A stretch of 64,000 nt of DNA. It comes from Akanthomyces muscarius (Eukaryota; Ascomycota; Sordariomycetes; Hypocreales; Cordycipitaceae). A program made the position numbers and the translations under genes. The notes beneath the pieces were generated by a model. The model was not told the DNA's origin, ran no database searches, and worked only from the letters and a program-made list of their open reading frames with translations. The stretch covers positions 5,332,001-5,396,000 of the forward strand of contig NC_079241.1 of the NCBI RefSeq assembly GCF_028009165.1. The letters run 5' to 3'. Below, piece by piece: positions 1 to 8,578 of this stretch (the stretch's first letter is position 1; every line of letters starts with the position of its first letter).

Positions 1-421
1 TAAAGACCCTGTGAAAGTGCCACTTGGAGAGGCCCGTCTGGCGGGCCATCTGGCTCAGGCTCAGTCGCGAGTCCGCCGCGCCGGTCTTTGTGCCTCGTCG
101 CTGCTCTTCGACAAAGGCACGGATCTTGCGCACGGCCAGTTCCTCGGGCATGCAGCCCGCCAGCTCCGGCTTGCACCGCTTGCACGCGCGGAAGCCAGCG
201 TCCTGGGCCTCGCGGCCGGTGTCGTAAAAGGACACGTTGGCCCGCCGTGCCAGTCGCGCCTTGCAGATGGGCCGGCAGTAGATCTTGGTCGTCTTGACGG
301 CGTAGACAAACAACCCGTCGGCGGCGGCGTCCCTGTCCTGCACGGCCTGCCAGCGCTGCGCCTCGTCGCGGAAGAGCAAAGAGCATGGTGTCGGGTACTG
401 AACTTCTTTCTCATGGACCAT
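1..421 (-). CDS. Ada-type methylphosphotriester-DNA repair protein, partial (runs off left edge)
   Basis: The gene starts at ATG 421-419 and reads open to base 1, giving about 140 residues; the rest lies outside the window. Residues 18-86 match the Ada metal-binding fold: the RWQAVQDRD segment is followed by IYCRPIC and ACKRCKPE. Cys49, Cys53, Cys80 and Cys83 correspond to the four zinc cysteines of E. coli Ada, where the first (Cys38) also accepts the methyl group from DNA phosphotriesters. After it begins an AraC-type helix-turn-helix (TGLSKWHFHRVF). In bacteria this pair senses alkylated DNA and activates repair genes; fungal homologues are known. Whether a C-terminal O6-methylguanine methyltransferase domain follows cannot be seen. 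No intron is evident in the visible part. Family assignment is confident; a regulatory role in this fungus is inference. Confidence 0.88.
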   Translation of the reverse strand, partial: MVHEKEVQYPTPCSLLFRDEAQRWQAVQDRDAAADGLFVYAVKTTKIYCRPICKARLARRANVSFYDTGREAQDAGFRACKRCKPELAGCMPEELAVRKIRAFVEEQRRGTKTGAADSRLSLSQMARQTGLSKWHFHRVF

Positions 422-784
422 TTTCGATAATTGTTTAAGCGATGATTGCAATGAGTTCACATTGTGGGCGATGAGTTTGTCTATCAATGGACGGCTCACG
501 GTTCAAAGTTCACAAGCGGGTCTTGCTTTTAAAGTGGCCAATCGCATTACATCCACTTGTTGGCTGGGCATCTACCCGGAACATACTCCGGTACACTGAG
601 GAAATATGATTGCTATCTGGGCGAAGTATCAGAATTTTGTGAAATGTACCCTTTTTAAAACTTGATTAGCTTATATATTGTCTAGTAGTTTGGGTGCTTT
701 GCTGTCTGTCGAATGATTTTGACAGCGCTTGGTTTTATATCCGTGAGGTAAATGGTAAACCGGCTGATACTTGTGCAACGGCTT
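422..784. promoter_or_regulatory. Ada-gene upstream region and 3' end of the Zn2Cys6 gene
   Basis: This 363-bp AT-rich gap lies between the Ada start codon and the stop codon of the upstream minus-strand transcription factor. It must hold the Ada promoter and the 3' UTR of the neighbour. I see no ORF or RNA gene in it. Confidence 0.5.
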
Positions 785-2554
785 TTATGTGAAATTCTGG
801 AAAAACTGAAAACCTCGGTCGATGAAAGTATTGGTCGTCTGTCTACAGGCTGCCATGACTTCTTCATCCTCGCTGTTATTTCGTTTCAAAAACTGGTTCG
901 CCGCCAGCGTCGGCAGGAACAGCATATTCGCCGTCAGGAACCCGCAGCCGTCCGTGTTAAAGTCGTCAATGTCCGCAATAATGGCCCGCGCCGAGACTTC
1001 CATCTCCAGCCGCGAGTGGCTCACCTCCTCCGTATAGCGCGAAAAGGTGGCGGGCATCAAGTGGTGACTGACGTGGCAGCAGGCCACGCGCCTGACGGCA
1101 TCGTGACGAAAGAGCTCGCAGCAGTGGTGGAGCTGCACGGCGGCGAATTCGTGCACGTTGCCGCTGCCCTTGCCATATGGCGTGCGTACGAATAGCGTCG
1201 ACATTTCCTGGAGCATGCTGCGCAGCTGGGCGGACACTGCGTCGAACTCTTGCAGCAGCGGCGGCAGCAGATGCGCGCCGTCGTAACCGCCGCTTTCGAC
1301 TGAGTCGGTAATTGTATTGGCCAACTCCAAAAGTGTCGGGACCAAGGCAATGGCGTCTAGGCAGATGCTGACGTTGTTTTTGGGGATGTAGGCCCAAGGC
1401 TCCGAGACCCATCTCGGGTCTGCGAGGAATGTTCTTTTCTCTTCAAGTACTGCGGTGTATATCTGATAAGAAAGTCAGAAATTAAAGCAACAAGCAACAG
1501 GATAGAGCAACAAGCACCCGGAGGTACATACTATAGCGCTACGCGCGTGAAGCAATATGTTATGAGCTTCGGGTTCCTGAAATGCCGATGGACCAGCCAA
1601 CCTGATGAGCGCAGAGAGTCCAGCGACATGGATCAACGTCCGTTGCTGCTTATCAGGAGGGGCCAAGGCCTTGAAATCGTTTAGTACCAGTCTATCTCCT
1701 ACACGGCATAATACAACGCCTTACCTCGAAGAGAGAGAGCAGATTAATTGTTTCCAGCACCCGCAAGAAATTGCCGTCGTCGGGCGTCATCTGCGCCGCG
1801 ATCCACCGCCGCGCAAAGCCGAGCGCATCGCCATACAGGCTCAAGCTCCGCCTCTGCATCGCCAGGTCCTTGGCCCCGCGACCGAGCGTTAGCACGCCCA
1901 GCGCGCAAGCGGCCGCCTCGAGCGGCGGATATCCCTGCCGGTGGCCCCGCGCCGTCGCCAGCCACGACCTCGAGGAGTGGTTGGCGTGCAGACGCGGCCC
2001 GTCGGGCAGGTAGTACCGCAGGAACTGATCAAACACGCTGGCCCGCGCGAGCGATCCCGTCATGAGCATCGGGCTCGTCACGAGCGCCTGGGCAGCAGAG
2101 AGCGATGCAGGCGGCGGCGGCGCCGTGGCGACATGCCAGTCCAGCTCCGGCGCGTCGCCAGCAGCAGCCGAGTGCCGCGGTGGTCTCTTCCCTCTCGGGT
2201 GTGGCGTGGTGGTCGCCACGCGCCACGGCTTCTGCTGCCGCAACGACAGCGCACTGGTGCTCCCTGCAGACGCCATCCCAGCACTGTCCTGCGCCGGCTG
2301 CGATTCCGCGTGGATAAAGTGAAACTGCTGCTTGTACGGCTCACACGTCAGGTTGGCCTTGACGCAGGGGCCGCATCGCGGTTGCGCATAATCGCACTGT
2401 TGTGAGAGGCGTGGTGATTAGTGATTGATGCCATCTTTGCGAGCACCCACTCGATGTAAAGATTCCGACAGAGACTACTTACCTTGATCTTCTTTTGCCT
2501 GCACAGCTTGCACCGGGGGCAGCGAGACGGGCGTAGATGCGTCTTGCTGAACAT
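785..2554 (-). CDS. Zn2Cys6 fungal transcription factor
   Basis: I model four exons: 2554-2483, 2396-1725, 1669-1532 and 1462-785, giving about 519 residues. The binuclear zinc cluster is split by intron 1. Once spliced it reads C-x2-C-x6-C-x6-C-x2-C-x6-C with cysteines at residues 15, 18, 25, 32, 35 and 42, the canonical spacing of Gal4-type DNA-binding domains. The middle part (ALGVLTLGRG, SLYGDALGFARR, NLLSLFE) resembles the regulatory region of the larger C6 family, which is nuclear and usually controls a local or metabolic gene set. Intron 2 is only 55 bp and its best in-frame acceptor is AAG instead of YAG, so that junction is less certain. Target genes cannot be read from the sequence. 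The neighbour on one side is an Ada repair gene, on the other a gene relic. Confidence 0.85.
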
Positions 2555-3435
2555 GGTTTTGCGCAAATGCTCGGCTGTCCTTTTTGTAAGAGCGCCGGGA
2601 GGAAGTTAAAGTGTTAAAAATATACTTTGAGTAGTCAGGAGACATGTATATCCCGTGAAGCTTGCGAGACGTGGAGCGCTAATCGCCTCTCAATTGAGTC
2701 CCTCGCGGTCTGCGCATAGTCCCGCTGTCGTTATACGAGCATCTCGTCTGATCTCAGTGATGAGTCGTAAAGAGAGGTGCGCTCCTCGCCTTGCAAACAA
2801 ACTTCGGGCTTGTCCGGGCAAATCGAAAACGAGGTGACGACCTGATCTGTGCCTAAACCCAACTAATTTTCTGGATCAAACCCCCTCTGACGGCTTGCCG
2901 TTGATTTCTGGGTCTGCTGGTTGACACAAACGCGTCAACCAATGGAGTGGTGCGTGGTAGCTCGAGGCTGCAGGGATTCGAGGAAAGAATGAAAGATCCG
3001 GGGGACGGGGGACGGGGGACGAGAGAAATCTCTCAGCCTTGAAGTGTGGGGTTGTCGGCCGAATCACCGGCCGGCGGACACGGAGGTGGCATATTGGCGG
3101 CGCAAAATTACATAGGGGAAAAACACTTCGGAACTAACCTTGTTGGCAAATATGAGCACGTACAGGGCTTATGCTATGACGACGAGGAGCGCAGAACGGC
3201 CGTGATCACAGTGAAGCTACTATTGGTGGCCGCCGCATATTATTGGTCGCTGTGGATAGTGATCATGCCGCGCTTGGCGGGCTATCACTGCCTAAAGCTG
3301 TCACGGACCTAATATATATAGTGGGCTTTAGGGATGTTTGGTCTCTGTGGCCCAGTGGTTACCTAGCGCTGCAGGCCATCACAAATATACAGAAAAGACG
3401 ACCAGGAGTATCGACGTGGTCTTGACTTTCTGTAG
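2555..3435. other. Intergenic region with a short G-rich tandem repeat
   Basis: This stretch lies upstream of the Zn2Cys6 gene. It contains three perfect copies of the heptamer GGGGACG at 3001-3021. Short open frames here lack ATG starts or recognisable content, and I do not call them. An A-box-like string near 3347 was tested as a tRNA and rejected. Confidence 0.45.
3001..3021. repeat. GGGGACG heptamer x3
   Basis: Three perfect head-to-tail copies of a 7-bp G-rich unit, about 450 bp upstream of the Zn2Cys6 start codon. No function is implied by the sequence alone. Confidence 0.9.
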
Positions 3436-4075
3436 ACGGCGCAATTGGCTCTGGGCCCTTCCACAAACCTGCGCTCTGTCCCAAAATCCGTTTCTTAGGA
3501 GCTGTCCATATGTTGGATGGCAAGGTCGACGAGCATACGCCTTTGAAGTAGGATGACTTGTCAGTCGGCTTTGTGGTCAACGGTCTACTCGCACGTGGCT
3601 TTCTATCTACATTCCCAGGGGATTATGTCGGTCCAGTTCTCCGTGTTTACTGGACTAGATCCCCCAACGAATCGGTTGTTTTGGCCATCAGAAGACTCGA
3701 CGAATACGGAATTGGAGACGCTTAAAACCTTCACCCAGCGAGATCACCGTTATACCCGATTTCCCGAGGTTCAATTGCAGTCCAGCAATCTCCGACTTAC
3801 AAGAAGTCTATTTGTTATCGACAGGCGGCTATGGTAAGTTCTGAGATACAAACACGGCTAAGTGCACGGGGATGCTCCTCCAAAGACCAGATAATGTATT
3901 TACACACCTGGGGATATTCCACGAAGGCTCATCAATTGTTGATCTCTTGCCAGAGCTGATCAATGCTTTGATCGCTCTGATAAGTCAGGCGAAAGAGAAG
4001 GGGTCCAGACTCAGATACTCGGCTCTTCAACCATCTATGAGGTGGTGTTGGCATAATTACTCCCTTTGGTAGCTT
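3436..4075 (+). pseudogene. Decayed protein-coding gene relic, family not recognised
   Basis: One plus-strand frame reads as protein-like sequence from about 3438 (after a pyrimidine tract and TAG acceptor) through PKIRFLGAVHML, hits an in-frame TAG at 3550-3552, then continues as VGFVVNGLLARGF and LAIRRLDEYGIGDA up to TAA near 3722. Similar-quality sequence resumes in another frame (TVIPDFPRFNC, LQEVYLLSTGGY), followed by a good GTAAGT donor at 3834, a CAG acceptor near 3887 and NVFTHLGIFHEG to a stop at 4072. An AATAAA lies just beyond at 4077. Coherent pieces scattered over frames, with an early stop and apparent frameshifts, fit a pseudogene better than a live gene. I could not place the family. 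Extra introns or sequencing errors are the alternatives. Confidence 0.42.
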
Positions 4076-4477
4076 CAATAAAAGAAATCTTGGTTGATGT
4101 ATAAAATAGACTTTAAACTATGAGCAAACAGCGAACATTTGAAAGGAGCACCCAGGGGTGATGGCGCATCTGTGCTGGTAAGCTTCGCCTAGCTCAGCAG
4201 TTGCCTTATCATTGCCTTTTATAGTCAGGAGGCATGTGCTCTGTGTCGCCTGATCAGCTCGTGGCGGAACAAAAGAAGATGTGCTCTGCTGTCGCTTGGT
4301 ATTATTAACTACATGCCCGCTTCATTCTATGATACAAAATTGGCCCCGTCAAACTCGAAAGAGAACTCTGGTTGGTTGTATTGTTGAGTCCGAGTCGCCA
4401 TCGTCTCCAGCCACATCCTAGATTGCTGAATACTATGCAGTGTCCCGATTTGTATACATCTTGCTCACATTCCTCTC

Positions 4478-7117
4478 CTAGGGGATGCAAAAGTCGATCC
4501 AACTGCCCAAATAGTCGAGTCTGTTCCCCTGCGTCTCCTGCGACTTGTAGATTTCCTCAAACTCTTCGAAATTGAGCTTGCCCCAGCCTCCTCTGGCTTC
4601 AGCCTGAATCTCAGCCAGATTCAGACGCTTCCACTCCCTGAGCGTCTTGTTAGAGGGCTCCGACGACTGGTCCTGTTTATTGTCGGGGACTTCGGATGTC
4701 GTAGCAGATGGAGCTGCAGTCGCTGCCTCTGCCAGAGTGTTCGGTCGATGTTGAGGTAGCGTGGGGTCGCGATACTCTGTGGTCTCTGGCGCGGTCACCG
4801 CTGCATCCACAGCCTTTTCTTCCGCTTCCAGCGCTTCTACGAAGCTAGTTCCCACCTCCAGCTCAACCGCGTTGCGAGGCTCTGACGGTTCCACCGAAAA
4901 TCCGGTATCAACCAGCAATTCTTCTAGAGACTTTTCGCTAATGGGCTTCTCCCCAGACGTCTCGTCACCATTTGCTTTTTCTTCGTCGCCTTCTTCCTCT
5001 GTGCCTGGTTCAGAGAGATCCACCTCCTCGATGAGGTCTGCGTAAGCTGCGCGTTCAAGCCTAGTTTCCGCAGCCTGTACTGCAATATCCTCTGCTGGCT
5101 TGAATATGACGTCGAGAAGCTCATTGAATGCTTGCTGCGTCACTTGGTACAAGATTTCTTTTCCGGCGTCATTCTCTGCAAATCCGTGCCGATATGAAGG
5201 AGTATCGCGTCTGATATGAAACGGAGAGTCGTCGGAATCTGTATCAGACATGACTGATGCTGATGCGCCGTGTTGTCGTCTCTCCCGACGTCTCTTTTCC
5301 TGCTGCTCTGCTTGCTCTGCCTTGGCAAGAATGTCTTCACCGTCGGACCAGTCGTCTGGAGCGGCGCCGCCTTCTTCCTCGTCGAGGTAAAACTGTCGAC
5401 GTCTCCATCGATCATGAATTTTGCGCCTCGCCATATCACGCTTCTTTTTCTCCAGCTTAGGGGCTTGTCTGCGGCTGCGCTCGATAGCTCTTGAACGGGC
5501 TTCGCTTTCTGTCGGTGGCCTGGTTTCGGAGTCATTCGACTCGCGCCCTTGTTCGTCAACGGCATTGCCTTCGTCTTCATCGGGGGAGTCCCGCTGTGCA
5601 TTGTCTTCCTCAACCCCATTACTGTTACCGAGCAAAACATCGGAAAGCTGTTCCAGATTGTTTGGCGGATCAAGCATAGTAAGCCAGTAACTGCTGTCAG
5701 TATCGGCACCGCTTACTCGACGAGCAGTTCTCCAGTTGCCATCACCGTCATGGCCAATTACCAGCCGTCGTCTTGCCCGTCTGTCGGTTTCGCATGCAAA
5801 AAGGCTAGTCAGAATATCTCTGCGCGTAGCAGTATCGGTTTCGTTCTCGACAAAAGCTGATTCCTTGTCTTTTTCTACTTCAACATGGCCATCGGGATGA
5901 TATGTTTTGCCTTCAAAACGCATATTCGAGTCGGCTTGTGGTACTCTCTCTTCACGTCCAAAAAGACTACTGAGTGGCTGTCGACCATTGACGAGCTGCT
6001 GTGCCTCTGTGCTCGCGAGCAGCTGGTTTTCGAGACCGTCTAATATGTCTCGGTGCATTTGCTTGTATAAAACGTAATACGCTTTAAACATGCGTAGAAA
6101 GTCTCGGCGGTTAACATATCCATCGCCGTCAATGTCGTAGCCGTCAAAGACAGTCTGCAGCTTGTCCTTCCGTCGTCGATATGAGAGACCATGAAGAAAT
6201 TCTGAGAAGCCAATGAGGTCATCATTGTTTGAGTCGTAAAACGCAAACATGCGGTCGTGTATCAAATTGGGTTCCGCATAGGCAGAGGCCCCTGTTGGTA
6301 CGAGACAGCGTTCAAATGTCTTGCGATCCATGGCGATGCAGAACTGGTCGGGATCATCTCTCCACTCCGTGTTGGCCATGAAGGTCCATTGCTCCCAGAA
6401 TGCTTCCAGCTCCGGTCTCTCGAATCCGGTTTCTTTGGAGAGCCTGGCCATGATTCCTCTGGGTACGGCCCGACGACAAGACTCCGGGTCGCCAGTGTAC
6501 CAGACGGGCTGCATTTGTCTGTGGCCAAACGGTGGAACTGGAATCCGAATCTTGTAGAAGATGTGCGTTTTGATGTGGACACCTTGGGATTCGCAGGTTT
6601 CACAAAGGTCAAAATCAGCACAGTTTGCACAGCGGTAGCGGATGCCGCGAATAGGAACCATGCCACAGGCATTACACTGGCATCCTCTATGAACGCAGCC
6701 ATTCCGACGCGCATTGTCCTCTGATACGCGAAACAATAAGCTCACGATGTTGTGGCCTGCTCGCTGGGGAGGCAGCTGGTTCGGGTCGTTCCACCACTCG
6801 TCCTCGTTGCTCTCCTGCATGACGGCCTCGCCTTCGGTGGGGGGCTGCGGTAGCGGCAGCTCGGTGTTTTCTGCATTTTCATCGCCAGCTACATCCGAGG
6901 AAGAACTGGAAACAGTTCCAGATCGTCGAGAGCGGCGGCGGTTTCGGCGTATCGCGTTACTTCGATGCAGCGTCCCGTCAGGCAATTCGAGGACGAGATG
7001 CGGCGAGCTATTGTGGTATGCATAGTAGCCTGCCGAGATGGCAGCCAGCGCTGAAACTACAGCTACAGCCACCCGTGGCCTCGTGAGGCTCTCGGCCGAG
7101 GGTGTCGAAAACCACAT
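4478..7117 (-). CDS. Membrane-anchored ZZ-type zinc finger / EF-hand protein
   Basis: A single exon encodes 879 residues. Residues 14-34 form one hydrophobic segment (VAVAVVSALAAISAGYYAY) directly after a short N-terminus, so the protein is probably tail-out from a membrane, possibly of mitochondria or ER. A ZZ zinc finger spans about 146-190, with paired cysteines at 148/151, 163/166 and 172/175 and closing histidines at 181 and 185. Two EF-hand loops follow: 295-306 (DSNNDDLIGFSE) and 328-339, the latter with the DxDxDG calcium-binding core (D328, D330, D332). The C-terminal half is acidic and low-complexity with basic patches. ZZ fingers bind peptide N-termini or modified histone tails, and EF-hands sense calcium. 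The combination is known in uncharacterised fungal proteins, and the exact role is open. The gene is divergent from RCF1 across 415 bp. Confidence 0.88.
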   Translation of the reverse strand: MWFSTPSAESLTRPRVAVAVVSALAAISAGYYAYHNSSPHLVLELPDGTLHRSNAIRRNRRRSRRSGTVSSSSSDVAGDENAENTELPLPQPPTEGEAVMQESNEDEWWNDPNQLPPQRAGHNIVSLLFRVSEDNARRNGCVHRGCQCNACGMVPIRGIRYRCANCADFDLCETCESQGVHIKTHIFYKIRIPVPPFGHRQMQPVWYTGDPESCRRAVPRGIMARLSKETGFERPELEAFWEQWTFMANTEWRDDPDQFCIAMDRKTFERCLVPTGASAYAEPNLIHDRMFAFYDSNNDDLIGFSEFLHGLSYRRRKDKLQTVFDGYDIDGDGYVNRRDFLRMFKAYYVLYKQMHRDILDGLENQLLASTEAQQLVNGRQPLSSLFGREERVPQADSNMRFEGKTYHPDGHVEVEKDKESAFVENETDTATRRDILTSLFACETDRRARRRLVIGHDGDGNWRTARRVSGADTDSSYWLTMLDPPNNLEQLSDVLLGNSNGVEEDNAQRDSPDEDEGNAVDEQGRESNDSETRPPTESEARSRAIERSRRQAPKLEKKKRDMARRKIHDRWRRRQFYLDEEEGGAAPDDWSDGEDILAKAEQAEQQEKRRRERRQHGASASVMSDTDSDDSPFHIRRDTPSYRHGFAENDAGKEILYQVTQQAFNELLDVIFKPAEDIAVQAAETRLERAAYADLIEEVDLSEPGTEEEGDEEKANGDETSGEKPISEKSLEELLVDTGFSVEPSEPRNAVELEVGTSFVEALEAEEKAVDAAVTAPETTEYRDPTLPQHRPNTLAEAATAAPSATTSEVPDNKQDQSSEPSNKTLREWKRLNLAEIQAEARGGWGKLNFEEFEEIYKSQETQGNRLDYLGSWIDFCIP

Positions 7118-7532
7118 TGCTATCTTTGCGTCATGTTATTCGTTGCGTGGGTTGATGCATGAGCGTACTGCCCCTGGCAGCTTGGGTCGTGTGAGGTCGA
7201 TGCGGTAGGATTTCTTTCGATATTTCTCTACTTTATATGCTTCTTAGCTAAGCACTCTCGTGCTTTGCGATCTATGACGAGTAGAAATACTCGGGTCGTT
7301 GTTTGTGGCGGACGTTAGAGAAGACGTTGTTAGAGCAGAAGGAAGCTTTGGTAAGCTGTACTTTGCCGGCGGAAAGCCTGCGGCGCGGTGGGTCGTGCGA
7401 CGCCGCCAAAAATCGGCTGCCCATGATTAGCTTCCGATTTCCACTGCTTATGACCCGACCAATTGGCAACCTGTAGCTTTCTTTCCCTCTCGTCCGAAAT
7501 TACGGCCATTACCTTCACAGCATTCGTCCGCC
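7118..7532. promoter_or_regulatory. Divergent promoter of the ZZ/EF-hand gene and RCF1, with CCAAT box
   Basis: The two start codons lie 415 bp apart and face away from each other, so both promoters must be here. A palindromic CCAATTGG sits at 7459-7466, about 70 bp before the RCF1 ATG. CCAAT is the site of the HAP/CCAAT-binding complex, which controls respiratory genes in fungi; use of this site is inference. Confidence 0.55.
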
Positions 7533-8346
7533 ATGGCGCAACTACCTCCATCGAGCGGGGGCGGCATGCCCTCGTCCTTTGACGATGACAAGTATGTATC
7601 TCGAATTGAGGCCGCCACCGCTTGCTCACGCGATGACTTCACAGCGAGCTTCGCAACGAAAAGGCACTGCACAAGGTCTTTCGCAAGATCAAGGAAGAGC
7701 CGCTTGTGCCGCTAGGTAGCTTTCTCTCCCCATCATATCTGTCCCCAACATATCTGCATCGATTGAACGAAGCTGACAATATCGCCCGCCCGTCCCTTTA
7801 GGCATCGGTCTTACCGTCTTCGCCTTCATCAACGCATACCGCGCCCTGCGCCGCGGCGACTCGAAGCAGGCCAACAAGATGTTCCGCGCGCGCGTCGCCG
7901 CCCAGGGCTTCACCATCATCGCCATGGTCGCCGGCAGCATGTACTACAACCAGGACCGCGTCAAGAGCAAGGAGCTGCGCAAGGTCAAGGAGGAGACGGA
8001 CGCCGAGGAGAAGCGCCAAAAGTGGATTCGCGAGCTCGAGGCCCGCGACGAGGAGGACAAGGCCATGCGCGCCATGCTCGAGAAGAGGGCGCTCGATCAG
8101 GTTGGCGCGGCCGCTACCGAAGCCGACCCGAATGCGCAGAACGGCACCGGCGGCATCCTCGGCCGCATGGGGCTCTGGGGCCCCGCGGAGACAAAGACAG
8201 CTGAGGAGCAGGCCGCTGCCGCCGCCGCTGCCGCTGATGTTGAGGCATCAAGCGAGAAGAGGAGGGAGAACCCCAGAAGCTCATTGGGTGCGCTGGGAGA
8301 AGTATACGGCTCGAAGAAGAAGGACGATGGCGAGTCAAAGAAGTAA
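7533..8346 (+). CDS. RCF1: Respiratory supercomplex factor 1 (HIG1-domain protein)
   Basis: Three exons (7533-7591, 7645-7715, 7802-8346) join to 224 residues. Residues about 20-95 form the HIG1 domain: NEKALHKVFRKIKEEPLVPLG, then a first hydrophobic helix (about 44-56), the R72-x-R74-x3-Q78 part of the conserved motif, and a second helix (about 79-91). The rest is a charged, alanine-rich C-terminal tail of about 130 residues predicted as coiled coil. Rcf1 sits in the mitochondrial inner membrane, binds complexes III and IV and helps form respiratory supercomplexes. The tail is typical of filamentous fungi and longer than in yeast. The gene converges on RTC5 with 232 bp between stop codons. 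A CCAAT box upstream fits respiratory control. Confidence 0.93.
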
Positions 8347-8578
8347 AAGCCCGGCCCCTGAGCAGGCTGCGGCATGTATATATAGCATTTTTTGTATGCG
8401 GAGATGTCTTAATTGTACGATATGAAGAGCTTTGATGCTCATCCCTACTCTCTCAGCGGGCGATAGACCACGTTGCAAAATGATACGATTTCAACACCGA
8501 GTTATTAGAGGCTATTCCATTAGCATCCCCATCAAGGAGCGGAGCATATCTATATATATTTTTTTCTTGATATTCGGC

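Noticed and set aside
3343..3425. tRNA-like A-box (TGGCCCAGTGGTTA) with a GACCA/TGGTC stem behind it
   Set aside because: The acceptor stem has no partner, the D-stem does not pair, no anticodon arm can be drawn, and the T-loop would be 12 nt.
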